Made by a program: the position numbers and the translations under genes. Shown here one piece after another: positions 11,437 to 21,101 of a stretch of 64,000 nucleotides of DNA (positions are counted from its first letter, which is position 1; each line of letters opens with the position of its first letter). Below the pieces are notes generated by a model. It had not been told where the DNA came from. It saw nothing but the letters and a program-made list of their open reading frames with translations, and did no database searches. Origin of the DNA: Hyphodiscus hymeniophilus (taxonomy: Eukaryota; Ascomycota; Leotiomycetes; Helotiales; Hyphodiscaceae); NCBI GenBank assembly GCA_016508695.1, contig VNKQ01000020.1, positions 868,001-932,000 on the forward strand, written 5' to 3'.

Positions 11437-13963
11437 TTTGATGATTATTGATGAGTTTTACGATCCTGGTCAGTTTGCGTTGGATGATGGGTTTACTTTA
11501 TGGTTATAACGGAAGTGATCGTGGATATGAGGGGTAGAGGGGTGATGTAATTTTGGTGTGGAACTTCAGATATGACGGGCATAACCCCTCCGTTCCAAAT
11601 ACAGTATCCCGTGTGCCGTGAGTCAAAATTCAATGACAGTCTTAGGTTGTGTGAGAGTATTTAAGCAAGCTATAATGTTACTGAAAAGCTGGCCCAGGAT
11701 ACTTACTGTATGGGATGTCGCAGGTGCTAATGCTACTTTGAAGTTTATGGTATTAATTCGAGAGAGACACAAGCCGTCGACTGACCATTTGTCACTCCTA
11801 GCGAGTCATGAATATAAATAATAATATTATTAAAATTAATAATGCAGAAAATCACGAATGCCATAGATTAAAACCTAATTTTAGTATATAAATTGCAAGC
11901 ATTTTCCCGAAACTACCTACTAAATCTCATTCAGCATAGGCATCAGGATAATCACTAATTTGGCCTGCATATAAATAAGCAATAATATCAAAATGAAAAT
12001 GTAACGCCAATAAGCATAGATGATGGACCCATTATAACGTTTCCGTGGGTTAGTGAATGGTGCCTTTGAAGGCTTGAAGCAGGTGGTATCTCTCTTTCAA
12101 ACTCGCAGAAGTCATCCAACTCCAAGGCAATTCGCTGGCACCGTTCAGTTACTCTTTGTCACGTTGCCTCATAGCTTTATTTGAAGTATTGTGGAAAGAA
12201 AGATTACAGGCGCTGCTCACATTCATCAAGACATCTCTCAAGGGACCTGCAACAAATATTTCAAGGTTGATAGCAGACTTTCCCCCTACTAGTAGAGCGC
12301 ATTTTTCGGTTCTATTTGCAGCACAAGACTATTCCTTAGGGTCCAACCTCCAACCCCTGTCATTTGTTGGCCAGTGGTAGAAATTACCCTCAAACTTCGA
12401 GTGGTATTATACAAAGACTGGTGGACGTCACCTCCTATTCAGTCAGAGGAGCCCTCATACCCCTCCTAGTACTTTTCATAAATCTTGCATCTCCTTCAGT
12501 CTCGTCCAGTTCTCCTGCTGACTCTTCAGCTTCTACTCAGAATCCGGAAACTTTCACCTCCTCCTCCTGCATCCTTGCTAAAGGCCCTCAGTTCATGTCA
12601 TCACATATCCATTAGGGGTCTTGTGGCTTACAGAGTCAGTTTAGTGTAGCGGATTCTGCTTGCTTGGTATGATAAACCTAAGCTGTGATGCTCTCATTAT
12701 AATCCTGGCAGTCGGCCGGTGACTGAAGTCCTCATGTCCCATGGTCTCATATCTTCCACGATACTCGCTTCAGGACTGATCGGTCTTGCTCACTTTCATG
12801 CTTGTCAGATGAGCGTGTAGTGCGTTTATCTGCTCTTCCGCGAGGTCAGTGTCCTTCATCTCTTCTTCAGCGTGCGAATTGCTTCACTTTCATGTAGTAC
12901 ATTGCTTCCTGCCCTCGATCTGTGCCAACTCAAGGGGAAGTCGACAATGATTTTCGTTGCTCTAAGTTTTCCTTTCTCGGATCTCCTTGGCTTCAGTTAT
13001 AACCTCCTAGCATCGTTTGGGTAGGTTCGATTTCGTGGGAATTTGGCCTCCATCTTGAAGCATTTGGACTCAAGGCACTATGTCATAAACTGGCTGCTGC
13101 TTCATTGAGGCGATACAGCTTGAGCACGGAGTTGTTAACTGCTCTCGAGTAATGTTCCACCACTACAGGACATATAAATAGTGTCATTAAGAAGTCTCAA
13201 ACTGGAAATTTCGCCTCTCTTTCTCACACGTGATCATTCCGGGGGACGATCCACCAAGATTTTGCCCACTTCAAATTTGTCCGTAAATAAAGTTTTCGAG
13301 TCTTACAGTACTCCTCACCCATCCATTAACTCTCAGCTATATTAGGATGGTATAATCGCCACCAAAAACTAACAACAATCACCAATATCACATGCGTATG
13401 GAACTAGATGCAATCTCTTATCAGCTAGGATAAAGCGGTTAAAGGTCCAGGAATCAAACCCAAACTCCGCCCTGATTCAACGCATACTAACGCCGTCCAC
13501 CGAATCATTGTAGAGAAAGCCAATACAGTCTCATCTACCGGTCGGGATTGGGGCATGAAACAACGTAGTGCCATGCATGTTTGAGGCAACTCATCTGGAA
13601 ATCGTCCTTTTTGGAGCTGTCATTCGGTCTTGAATGCGGGTGCTTGTCCGCGTGGCTTCAACACCCCAATCAAAGTATGCCTCCCCAGCACGATATCGAT
13701 CACAATCTCACGATCCCCTCCACACAATACAAGGAGAACGTTGCCACCATATTGGCGTCACACCTGCCTCTAGAGCTACCAAGGGCCCCAAGAGATTCGC
13801 AGGATGGTCAGGATGTGGCTTGTACGCATTAGCTTTCGGTCCCTCCACTGGTTTTGGAAGGTTCATAAGGGCCAACGTTGTCGTTAAAGCTAGGTTACAT
13901 TCCACATTTTCAATGTCGAAACTCTTCTTGTACAGACAGTGTCATTTTTGGTAAAGCTTCAAT
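11437..13963. other. AT-rich gene-free stretch
   Basis: About 2.5 kb with no supported gene. The part 11800-12000 is strongly AT-rich (AATAATATTATTAAAATTAAT) and could be a decayed mobile element, but no terminal repeats or coding remnants were recognisable. Overlapping short frames at 13581-13954 in several phases show no domain. Confidence 0.45.
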
Positions 13964-15106
13964 ATGAGTTTGTATCGAATTTCTCTTGATATTTTAACAA
14001 TAATTTGGATCATGGGCAACTCGGGTTCGAGTGCCAGCACGACCGACGTGGCATGCAATGGCAATGTGGCTCTCTGCTCTCGACTTTACTCCAATGTCAC
14101 ACAGATTGGCACTCACGACTCGGCTTTCGTAGGCATCTTGCCAACGGACAACCAGTTGGTTTCTGTGACTACGCAACTGGACGACGGAGTTCGATTTCTT
14201 CAGGCACAGACGCATGTGAAGGACAACGTTCTGGAATTGTGCCACACTTCTTGCGCCGAACTCGACGCTGGCCCTCTGACAAGTGAGTGGCACGTTTCTT
14301 TCATGCCATTGTATTTCTCCTCTCCAATGGCCTCGTTCCCTCTTGAGATATGCCGATCCTGCAATGCTGCTCGCTTCCTTCGAGATCCTCCTGAATTCCT
14401 TATGCTAATATCAGACCTCACCAGCCTATCTCACCGATATCAAGACTTGGCTGGACGCAAATGACAACCAGGTTCTTACACTCCTTCTGACCAATGGCGA
14501 CTTTGTGGACGTGTCGATGTTTGGGGATGCCATGACCAGCTCTGGACTCTCTAGCTATGCGTTCACGCCTGGGACCCAACTGAGCATGTCCCAATGGCCA
14601 ACCCTTCAGCAACTCATTGATGCTGGTACTCGACTAGTTATGTTTCTGGGTATGTCGCCTCTTCCTGACGTCTGAGCCTGCAACTGATCATTTAGACTAC
14701 GATGCGAATACGAGCGTGGTGCCTTACATTCTCCCCGAGTTCGACTACTTTTTCGAGACCGCCTACGATGTAACCGACTTCGATTCTTGCGCTCTCGACC
14801 GCCCTCCAGGGTCGAATGGAGCAGGACTCATGATGATTGTCAATCACTTTCTCGATGTTGACATCTTTGGTATCTCGATTCCCGACGTGGCTGAAGACTC
14901 GTCGACGAATGCCGCCACAGGTTCAAAAAGCATCGGTGCGCAAGCGGATCTTTGTATCTCAACTTGGGGCCGAAGTCCCAACCTGATCCTTCTGGATAAC
15001 TTTAACATTGGTGGGTATTATCTACCTCTTCCGGCCGTAGTAGTTCATCTGCTGATCATGAACAGGAGATGCATTTACGGCGCAAGATACTCTGAATCAT
15101 CTTTAG
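13964..15106 (+). CDS. PLC-like phosphodiesterase (PI-PLC X-domain) protein
   Basis: Exons 13964-14282, 14425-14649, 14696-15010 and 15066-15106 give 299 aa. The motif IGTHDSAF (about residues 48-55) is the conserved active-site block of PI-PLC X-like phosphodiesterases. It is followed by QLDDGVRFLQAQTHV and later LLTNGDF and DNFNIGDAF, as in fungal extracellular members. Cysteine pairs such as CNGNVALC support secretion. The N-terminus MSLYRISLDILTIIWIM is a weak hydrophobic leader, so the true start may lie in an upstream exon or the leader may be divergent. Intron 1 uses the second of two acceptor choices (CACCAG), because only this restores frame. Likely acts on an inositol-phosphate or related headgroup outside the cell, by family inference. 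Confidence 0.82.
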
Positions 15107-15538
15107 GAAGCGACTTGATATATCACTGGATAACTTAAATTAGTACAACCCTGATCTTTTTCCAATCGTCTTATTTCTCTTCGATCCAACGAGAAAAGGG
15201 CCTCTGAAGAACGCCCTCTGGAGGTTCACGTGATACTCGTGTGACTATACTTTGAAGTCAATCCCCCCCTTTTCTCATGACAAGCAAGGTCCTGTGCAGA
15301 ATATCAGCGTACGAGTACCGTGAATCATTCACCTTCAATCATTACAAATTCTCAGGGCAAAGTTCATCAAAAATTTGCGTAGTCATCATCGTGTTAATCG
15401 AAGGGCGCAGAAGCCAGGTGCACAGACGCATCTAGCAAGATTCAAGTGAACAAGATCTTCTTTCGCAGTCTGGCAGAATTGTAAATTGTCACCTTCGTAT
15501 CAAAGCCTAGTCACTCGACCAACACTGTAACATTCACA
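15107..15538. other. Intergenic region upstream of the hydrolase
   Basis: No gene seen. The last bases before 15539 (ACATTCACAATGG) look like a good fungal start-codon context. Confidence 0.5.
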
Positions 15539-16565
15539 ATGGCAGACAATGCTCTGACCCTTCCCCACCCCATGATATTCAATGGCCTAAATCACATCCC
15601 CCTCCCTCCGTCTCAGATTTCGATTCTACATTCGGCGGCTATCTCCCTCCTGGGACATCAATCATCTCCTCATGGGGCGTAACGCGCTACTATGAATTCC
15701 CGCCGCAGTTGGGCCCCCCAAAACGCCGCATCATTATCATCCACGGCGGAGGAACGTGCGCCATTGGGATGGCGCCTCTGGGCTTTAAGCTCGCAGAAGC
15801 GGGCAACCACGTCGTGATCTACGACATCTGGGGCCATGGCCTCTCGTCTACTCCGCTCGAGGCCCATACCCCTGCCTTGATGCACGCTCAGCTGCTTGAG
15901 CTGCTTGCTCATCTGGGATGGGGCAAAGCACACCTGCTTGGGTTCTCGATCGGCGGGTGCATAGGTGCCACTTTTACAGCGCGACACCCCGAGGCCGTGG
16001 AATCGTTCGTCAATATCGCCGGAGCGGGCTTGTGGAGGAGGAGCGAGCGGAGTTGGTGGGATGGGCTGGTCTTAGATGGTGGATGGGGGTTAGAAGGGAT
16101 GAGCAGGAGGAAAATCCTGAATTTCGTACACGGAGACAATCCGCAAGTGAGTCCTGACTGGAAGGAACGCATGTTGAAGGGGGACGTAGATACGGAGCCT
16201 GTTGAAAAGTGGGAACGGGAGTATCATAAGGGGCATGTGGCGAGTTTGGTGAGCTTGTGGCGGTGTTGTTGCTATGATCAGCATGATGATTATAGGAAGC
16301 TCGTCAGTGGTGATGGTATGTCAACAGCATTTCAACGTGAGAGCTCTAGAGCTGAGATTCTAATAAGCTGATAGTTCCGTCGCTTGTGATTTTGGCTGAG
16401 AAGGATGGGGCTTTTCCGCTTGAGTTTATGAGAAAAGAATTCTCTGGGCTGGATTGGAAGGGCGAGATCAAGGTGGTGAGTGGTGCAACCCATAACGTCG
16501 TTAGGTCACACGTGAAGGAGGTCGTGGATCTTGTGGGTGCTTTTTGGGGAAGCTTGGAGAAATAA
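15539..16565 (+). CDS. Alpha/beta hydrolase with apparent 5' frameshift
   Basis: The body reads cleanly from about 15590: FDSTFGGYLPPG, then IIIIHGGGTCAIG (oxyanion loop), the nucleophile elbow LLGFSIGGC, acid LAEKDGAFP and histidine GATHNVV. This is a full Ser-Asp-His triad of the alpha/beta hydrolase fold. One intron (16316-16374) joins 15709-16315 to 16375-16565 in frame. The best ATG, at 15539 in good context, begins MADNALTLPH but runs in another frame. Gaining one base near the C-run at 15560-15575 would connect it, and no GT donor exists there for an intron. Either a real frameshift (recent inactivation) or a sequencing/assembly error is likely; otherwise translation starts at 15709 and loses the first strand. 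Substrate unknown, cytosolic. Confidence 0.75.
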
Positions 16566-19070
16566 AGCATCTGTGATCGAGGCACATCAACTGTTGCCGA
16601 CCCGCAAACCGAGCTCGGATCCTGATGGAATTGGTAAGTCGAATTTTGCGCCAATGTAGGACCTGCTTACACACTCCACAGACGGCACCTGGCTCCTGCG
16701 AAGAGAGGGTCAAGTAGCTTTCTGATCTTTCGAAAGTCTTTCGGTACTTCGCGGACTTTTCAAGGGATCCCCGTATAGTGCTCGGACACAGGGTTGAGTC
16801 TCTCGGGGTAGAGTGCGTTCTATTCAAGTAAAAATGTTCAGATCACAGTAGCCAGAAGATTTAACATGAGCCCTAAAGCAAATATCCAATCTCCTCACCA
16901 AAGTCTTGGCTGATTGGTGAGTGTGCTATGCAAGATCTATGCTTCTGGAGATCTGCTCGATAGTATCTCGGTATCGAATTCCAGGCCACTTTACACTCAA
17001 ACTGCTCGCTGCGACCATGGCTTAAACTAACAATCTTCGAAGAGTTTCTTATGAGGACAGAGTCGTTAGCTTCCGTAGCGTCCTAATTTGTTTATATCAA
17101 AGACTCAATATTTAAGTTCATGGTTCCCGCGAAGCACTTTCCCCACGAAATTGACTCGTAGTACCTGCCTTCACACGATTCGCATTCGTCGCCGATCTGT
17201 CAGATTTATGCCTGTGCCAAATGGGATCGAGCAACAAGACATCCCACAGCAGATAGGAACCGGACACTGTACCAAGTCATGAATCTGATCCAATGAAGTC
17301 CGGGTCGATAATTGAAGATGTCCAAATCGTTCTTCCGGATTAATTGGACGAGATAAATAGGATGAATGCGATTGAGCGGACTGCGCGGATTAAACACTTA
17401 GAAGATATACAACAACGGAGTTTGATTGGTTTGCATGAGACGGTCGAGAGTTTCGAAAGCTATCCAAACCGTTCATCCGAATCTGATAGAATGGGATGTT
17501 AGTCTCCCGAGGTCGTCCCCAACCTCCTTGGGACCTTTTGGATGCCTAACCATCCCTTCCTCCAGCAACTGATTGTCATCTCAAGTTTGCCAAAGCCCTT
17601 TTTGTTGCACATCGTACATTTATTTACGTCAATTCGGGATTCCATATACGTTGATATCTGACATGCTGAGGATGAGGATCATCAGGCACATATCAGGATG
17701 GCGGTACAGCAGTCATGTGACCATCGTCTTATCCCACTACCAGTACAGCATCCTCCCGGCACCTTCAGCTTGCGTATTGGAGATTATCTCGTCTGCGCTC
17801 CGATCACGTACAGAGGGTCCAAAAGATGGCGGGGTGTACTGAGCCGATCATCTGATGATACGGATACCATGTCCAGCCAGGAAGCTGGCCACAAGTACAA
17901 GTTACAGTTACACAGAACCTTACCACCATCGCCTCTGGTCCTTGCAAGCTCAGAAGGAACCGGTCTGCATACATACGGAGACGCGAAGTTTGCGTCCCCG
18001 TCACACAGCAGTGGTTGTACCCACGTAACAGCGATTGTCCACGAGAGACGGGTCTTTAAACTACGGCGGCCGCTTGTGAGTATGTGGTGTGCATGACCTT
18101 TTACCTGGAGCTCAATTTACCACGTACGGGATCCCCTTGAGGAGGATCGATGTGGTGACGGCGAGGATGATAGATTCTGGATATCAGGTAGTAAGGGAAA
18201 CACTGGAAGACTTGTCTAAGGGGTTGGTAGAAGTGTAGGCAGGAGTATTTGTTGGTGGAGCCTGTGGGTACTTCTTGAGTTTCAGACTTTCCAGACTTTC
18301 TTGACTTTCTTGGACGGGTGCCTAATAAAAAATCTTCTAGACGGATAATTATTGGCATCTCATGGCTATGGGCCAGGTATGACTGGTGTGACTTTCAGCC
18401 TTGCTTACCTAAGCCCTCGTAAAAATCAAGTGGGGCGTCGGCATTTCGGAGATATCACCATCGGAGACTGTGTCTAACTGTACCCCGTCAGCCATATTCG
18501 CTTACACACATGTGGTAACGGTCTCAGCCTTATCATTCCATAACTTCTCCTTGACTATACAGATTATGCTTGTAATTACCCAATTCGCTGAGACGCAAAA
18601 CTAGATGCTACCTAATATTCAAAAGTAGTTCTCTGCTCTTTCGCATTCCCGATTTCCCCAATGAACAACTCCCTCTCCGTGAATATGCGCTACCAGCACT
18701 AATCTTCCTCTTGCCCAACCCATCTCCTCAACATTTTCCAGCTCTGGATTGAGTCCCCCAAGAACCTTTGCTTATGTGGACCAACGAACATGTGCTAAGA
18801 GGGCGATAGAAGAGCTTAGCGATAATGAAAGCCTTTTCATGGCAGTTGGTGCTTGCTGTGAGAATCCGATCAGGTGCTGCAATTGTGGTATACCTGTGGC
18901 AGCCTGTGCTAGTACGACAACGGCTCATGCACCGATAGGTGGACAGTTCGACATGCTCGTGTGGACAGGCCATTATCAAATTCGGATGCTCCTGTCGGTT
19001 ATTAGCAGCTGAGCCCAGGAGAAAGAGAGCAGATGTGACCTATACGTTTTGGGGTTGCAACTTGTGGGCG
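16566..19070. other. Gene-poor region
   Basis: About 2.5 kb without a supported gene. A short cysteine-containing frame at 18749-19012 (87 aa) has no start-site context or homology I know. This stretch and the repeats to its right form the largest gene-poor block of the window. Confidence 0.45.
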
Positions 19071-19082
19071 AAGAGACATACG

Positions 19083-19946
19083 GATGAGGTGGTTGTGTTC
19101 GTGACCTGTTGAGCGAGAAGTGCCGAGAAACAGATGAGGTGTTTGTACCCTTGTGATCTCGGCCTGTTGAGCGAGAGGTTCCAACGAGCGATGAGGTGGT
19201 TGTGCCCTTAAAGACGTTGAGCTTGGAGCTGGCCGGCCGACGAGGCGGTTGTGTTCTTGATCATGTGTGATATGAGCAGCCGATAAGGTGGTTGTGTCCT
19301 TCTGTGGTGTTCGTAGCAATTTCCGACCAATGAGGTGGTTGTGCGCTTGAGCCCTTGGTGTTCCAAGCAATTGCCGACCGATGAGGTGGTTGTGCCCTTA
19401 AAGGCGTTGAGCTTGAAGCACTGATCGGCCGACGAGGTGTTTGCGTCCTGCCGTGGTGTTCGTACCATGTGCCGACCGATGAGGTGATTGTGTTCTTGAT
19501 CTTCTATATATCTATATATATTGACGCTAACTGCCGGAGTGATGCCGAAGATTGCATACGCTGCTGATTGGTGCGACTTCCTTAGTAAGCGGTGCCCTTA
19601 CTCTAGGAGAGGGACCTACCGGTTTAACTTTGAAGTGGTGCGAGCTTGCGAGCTCTACTTCGACTATATTACATGATTTAGTGTACCACTAAACCCCTCT
19701 CCTGCGAGCCTGCGAGCAGCAAGGAACCTCGTCTGTGATATGAGCCACTGATGAGGTGGTTGTGCTTTTGATCTTGTGTGTTGTGACTTGTTGCCATGAA
19801 GTTCCGGCGGCTCAGGATGATCGAGCTGATGAAGGAGTGGACCAAGATAATTGATGACGTCCGTATATCTGCGAAGCAACGAAGGAGAGAGATGACTCGA
19901 AGAGAGGCTCGACCTGCCGAGAACGGTCGGCTATGAGGTGGTTGTG
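19083..19946 (+). repeat. Degenerate minisatellite, about 50-bp period
   Basis: A core near GATGAGGTGGTTGTG recurs at 19083, 19133, 19190, 19239, 19282, 19329, 19380, 19431 and 19479. Spacing is 43-57 bp. Two outliers sit at 19750 and 19932. Spacers are also related: CCCTTAAAGACGTTGAGCTT at 19205 against CCCTTAAAGGCGTTGAGCTT at 19395, and TGGTGTTCGTAGCAATTT against TGGTGTTCCAAGCAATTG. Periods are not multiples of three and frames are broken, so it is not a repeat protein gene. It looks like an old tandem array with a two-unit higher order. Confidence 0.75.
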
Positions 19947-20302
19947 CCCTTGACGAGCGGAGCTGGCAGACAAGTTAGCAACTGGTTTTTAAAGCTGGAA
20001 AGGATGGACTCACCACTGTGTGCTCGACGCTCAAGGCTTGACATCGAGGGTCTTACAGGCAGTGCCATCGGGCCACTACCCTGCCGTCCGCATGCCGGCT
20101 ACTTTTCCATCAGTCCAAGGACACTGCGCTTGGCAGCTCCACATCTCTTGGCTAGGCCGGAGGCGTGCTCTTCGAAGAAGACGTACGTCCCACCCAAGGA
20201 TCCAATTGTCAAGATGTGGAACTGGATGCGTTCACGCAGTTCCCTGGAGCGACTGATGGTCTGGTAGGAGCGGAAAATGTTGATACCCCGCATCGTATGG
20301 TC

Positions 20303-20380
20303 AAGTAACGCTGTATTGAAGTAACGCTGTATTGAAGTAACGCTTTATTGAAGAACAATATATTAACTATGTTAATATAT
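20303..20380 (+). repeat. Three 16-bp tandem repeats followed by a 10-bp palindrome
   Basis: AAGTAACGCTGTATTG occurs at 20303-20318 and 20319-20334, with a one-base variant at 20335-20350. Right after it, ATATATTAAC (20358-20367) and GTTAATATAT (20371-20380) form a perfect inverted repeat with a 3-nt loop. Purine-rich sequence (GGGAAGAAGAGAGAAGAGAGG) follows. Such ends occur in retroelement LTRs or small non-autonomous elements, but I cannot identify an element here. Confidence 0.6.
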
Positions 20381-20702
20381 CGCTGAGAATTAGGGTAAGG
20401 AGGGAAGAAGAGAGAAGAGAGGAGCGGGCGCTATATACCAAAGGTCTGCTTATTGCACCTTCCTACCAACAACTCCGCAGCCACCGTAGAGGGCAGGAAC
20501 ATCTGCAATGTATCCAAGAAATATCTGACATCACAGAGCAAAAGGGAAGGCGCAAAAACAAGTCGACTCCAATTATGCAGATTCTCTCTGCTGTCACAAA
20601 TCTCTATGATCCCAATTACCCATGCCAGACCAATTGAAATCGACCTGAAGCACCAGTGTGGTGCTGGCCGCAGCCATTTCTGGATAGACTTCAGAAAGAA
20701 AA

Positions 20703-21101
20703 TCAATCCCTGGTCCCTTCAAGATCGACTTCCTCATTTGCATCGACGGGTGACTCTTCTTGTTGCCCTTCATGTTGTCGCCTTTGACGTCGGCGGCGAG
20801 CTCCTAGGATATAAAGGAGGAGGGCAAGAAAGCAGAGGGCAGACGCCGAGCTCGAACCACCGACTTTGTTGTTATGATCGTCCGTGCAAGAGTCTAACGG
20901 CTGCTTTCCTTGGTTATCTTCAGAGACTGCCTTCTTGTGCACCCCACGGGCTTGAATGTCTGGGTATCGCGCTTTCGTGGGAGATAATCTTACGCGTGGT
21001 GAGGGAAGGAAGGTAGGAGCGAAGTGGTGACGGGGGAAGCAGCGGGTGGAAGGCACCGCCAAGCTTTTGACGAGGGCCCTCATGATTGAAGATCGGAGCA
21101 T
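20703..21101 (-). CDS. Putative small mitochondrial single-span membrane protein
   Basis: A single-exon 132-aa frame starts MLRSSIMRALVKSLAVPSTR. The first 50 residues are rich in Arg, Ser and Pro with almost no acids, like a mitochondrial presequence, and ARGVHKK may mark cleavage. Then comes an acidic/polar linker (DSCTDDHNNKVGGSSS), one hydrophobic span ASALCFLALLLYILGA at about 93-108, a basic block RRRRQRRQ and an acidic tail. The layout is credible for a small mitochondrial inner-membrane protein but I recognise no family. It stands alone in gene-poor DNA. The ATG at 21101 is used because upstream in-frame sequence lacks presequence character. Confidence 0.5.
   Translation of the reverse strand: MLRSSIMRALVKSLAVPSTRCFPRHHFAPTFLPSPRVRLSPTKARYPDIQARGVHKKAVSEDNQGKQPLDSCTDDHNNKVGGSSSASALCFLALLLYILGARRRRQRRQHEGQQEESPVDANEEVDLEGTRD

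Noticed and set aside
13430..13480. tRNA-like segment (reverse complement resembles a T-arm, GGGTTTGATTCC)
   Set aside because: No matching acceptor stem or anticodon arm could be folded around it.
19083..19500. Resemblance to a CRISPR array (regular repeats and spacers)
   Set aside because: The organism is a fungus, the repeats are imperfect and the spacers are related to each other, so it is a minisatellite.
20453..21016. 187-aa plus frame opposite the mitochondrial-type gene
   Set aside because: Shadow of the minus-strand gene, which has the better presequence and span.
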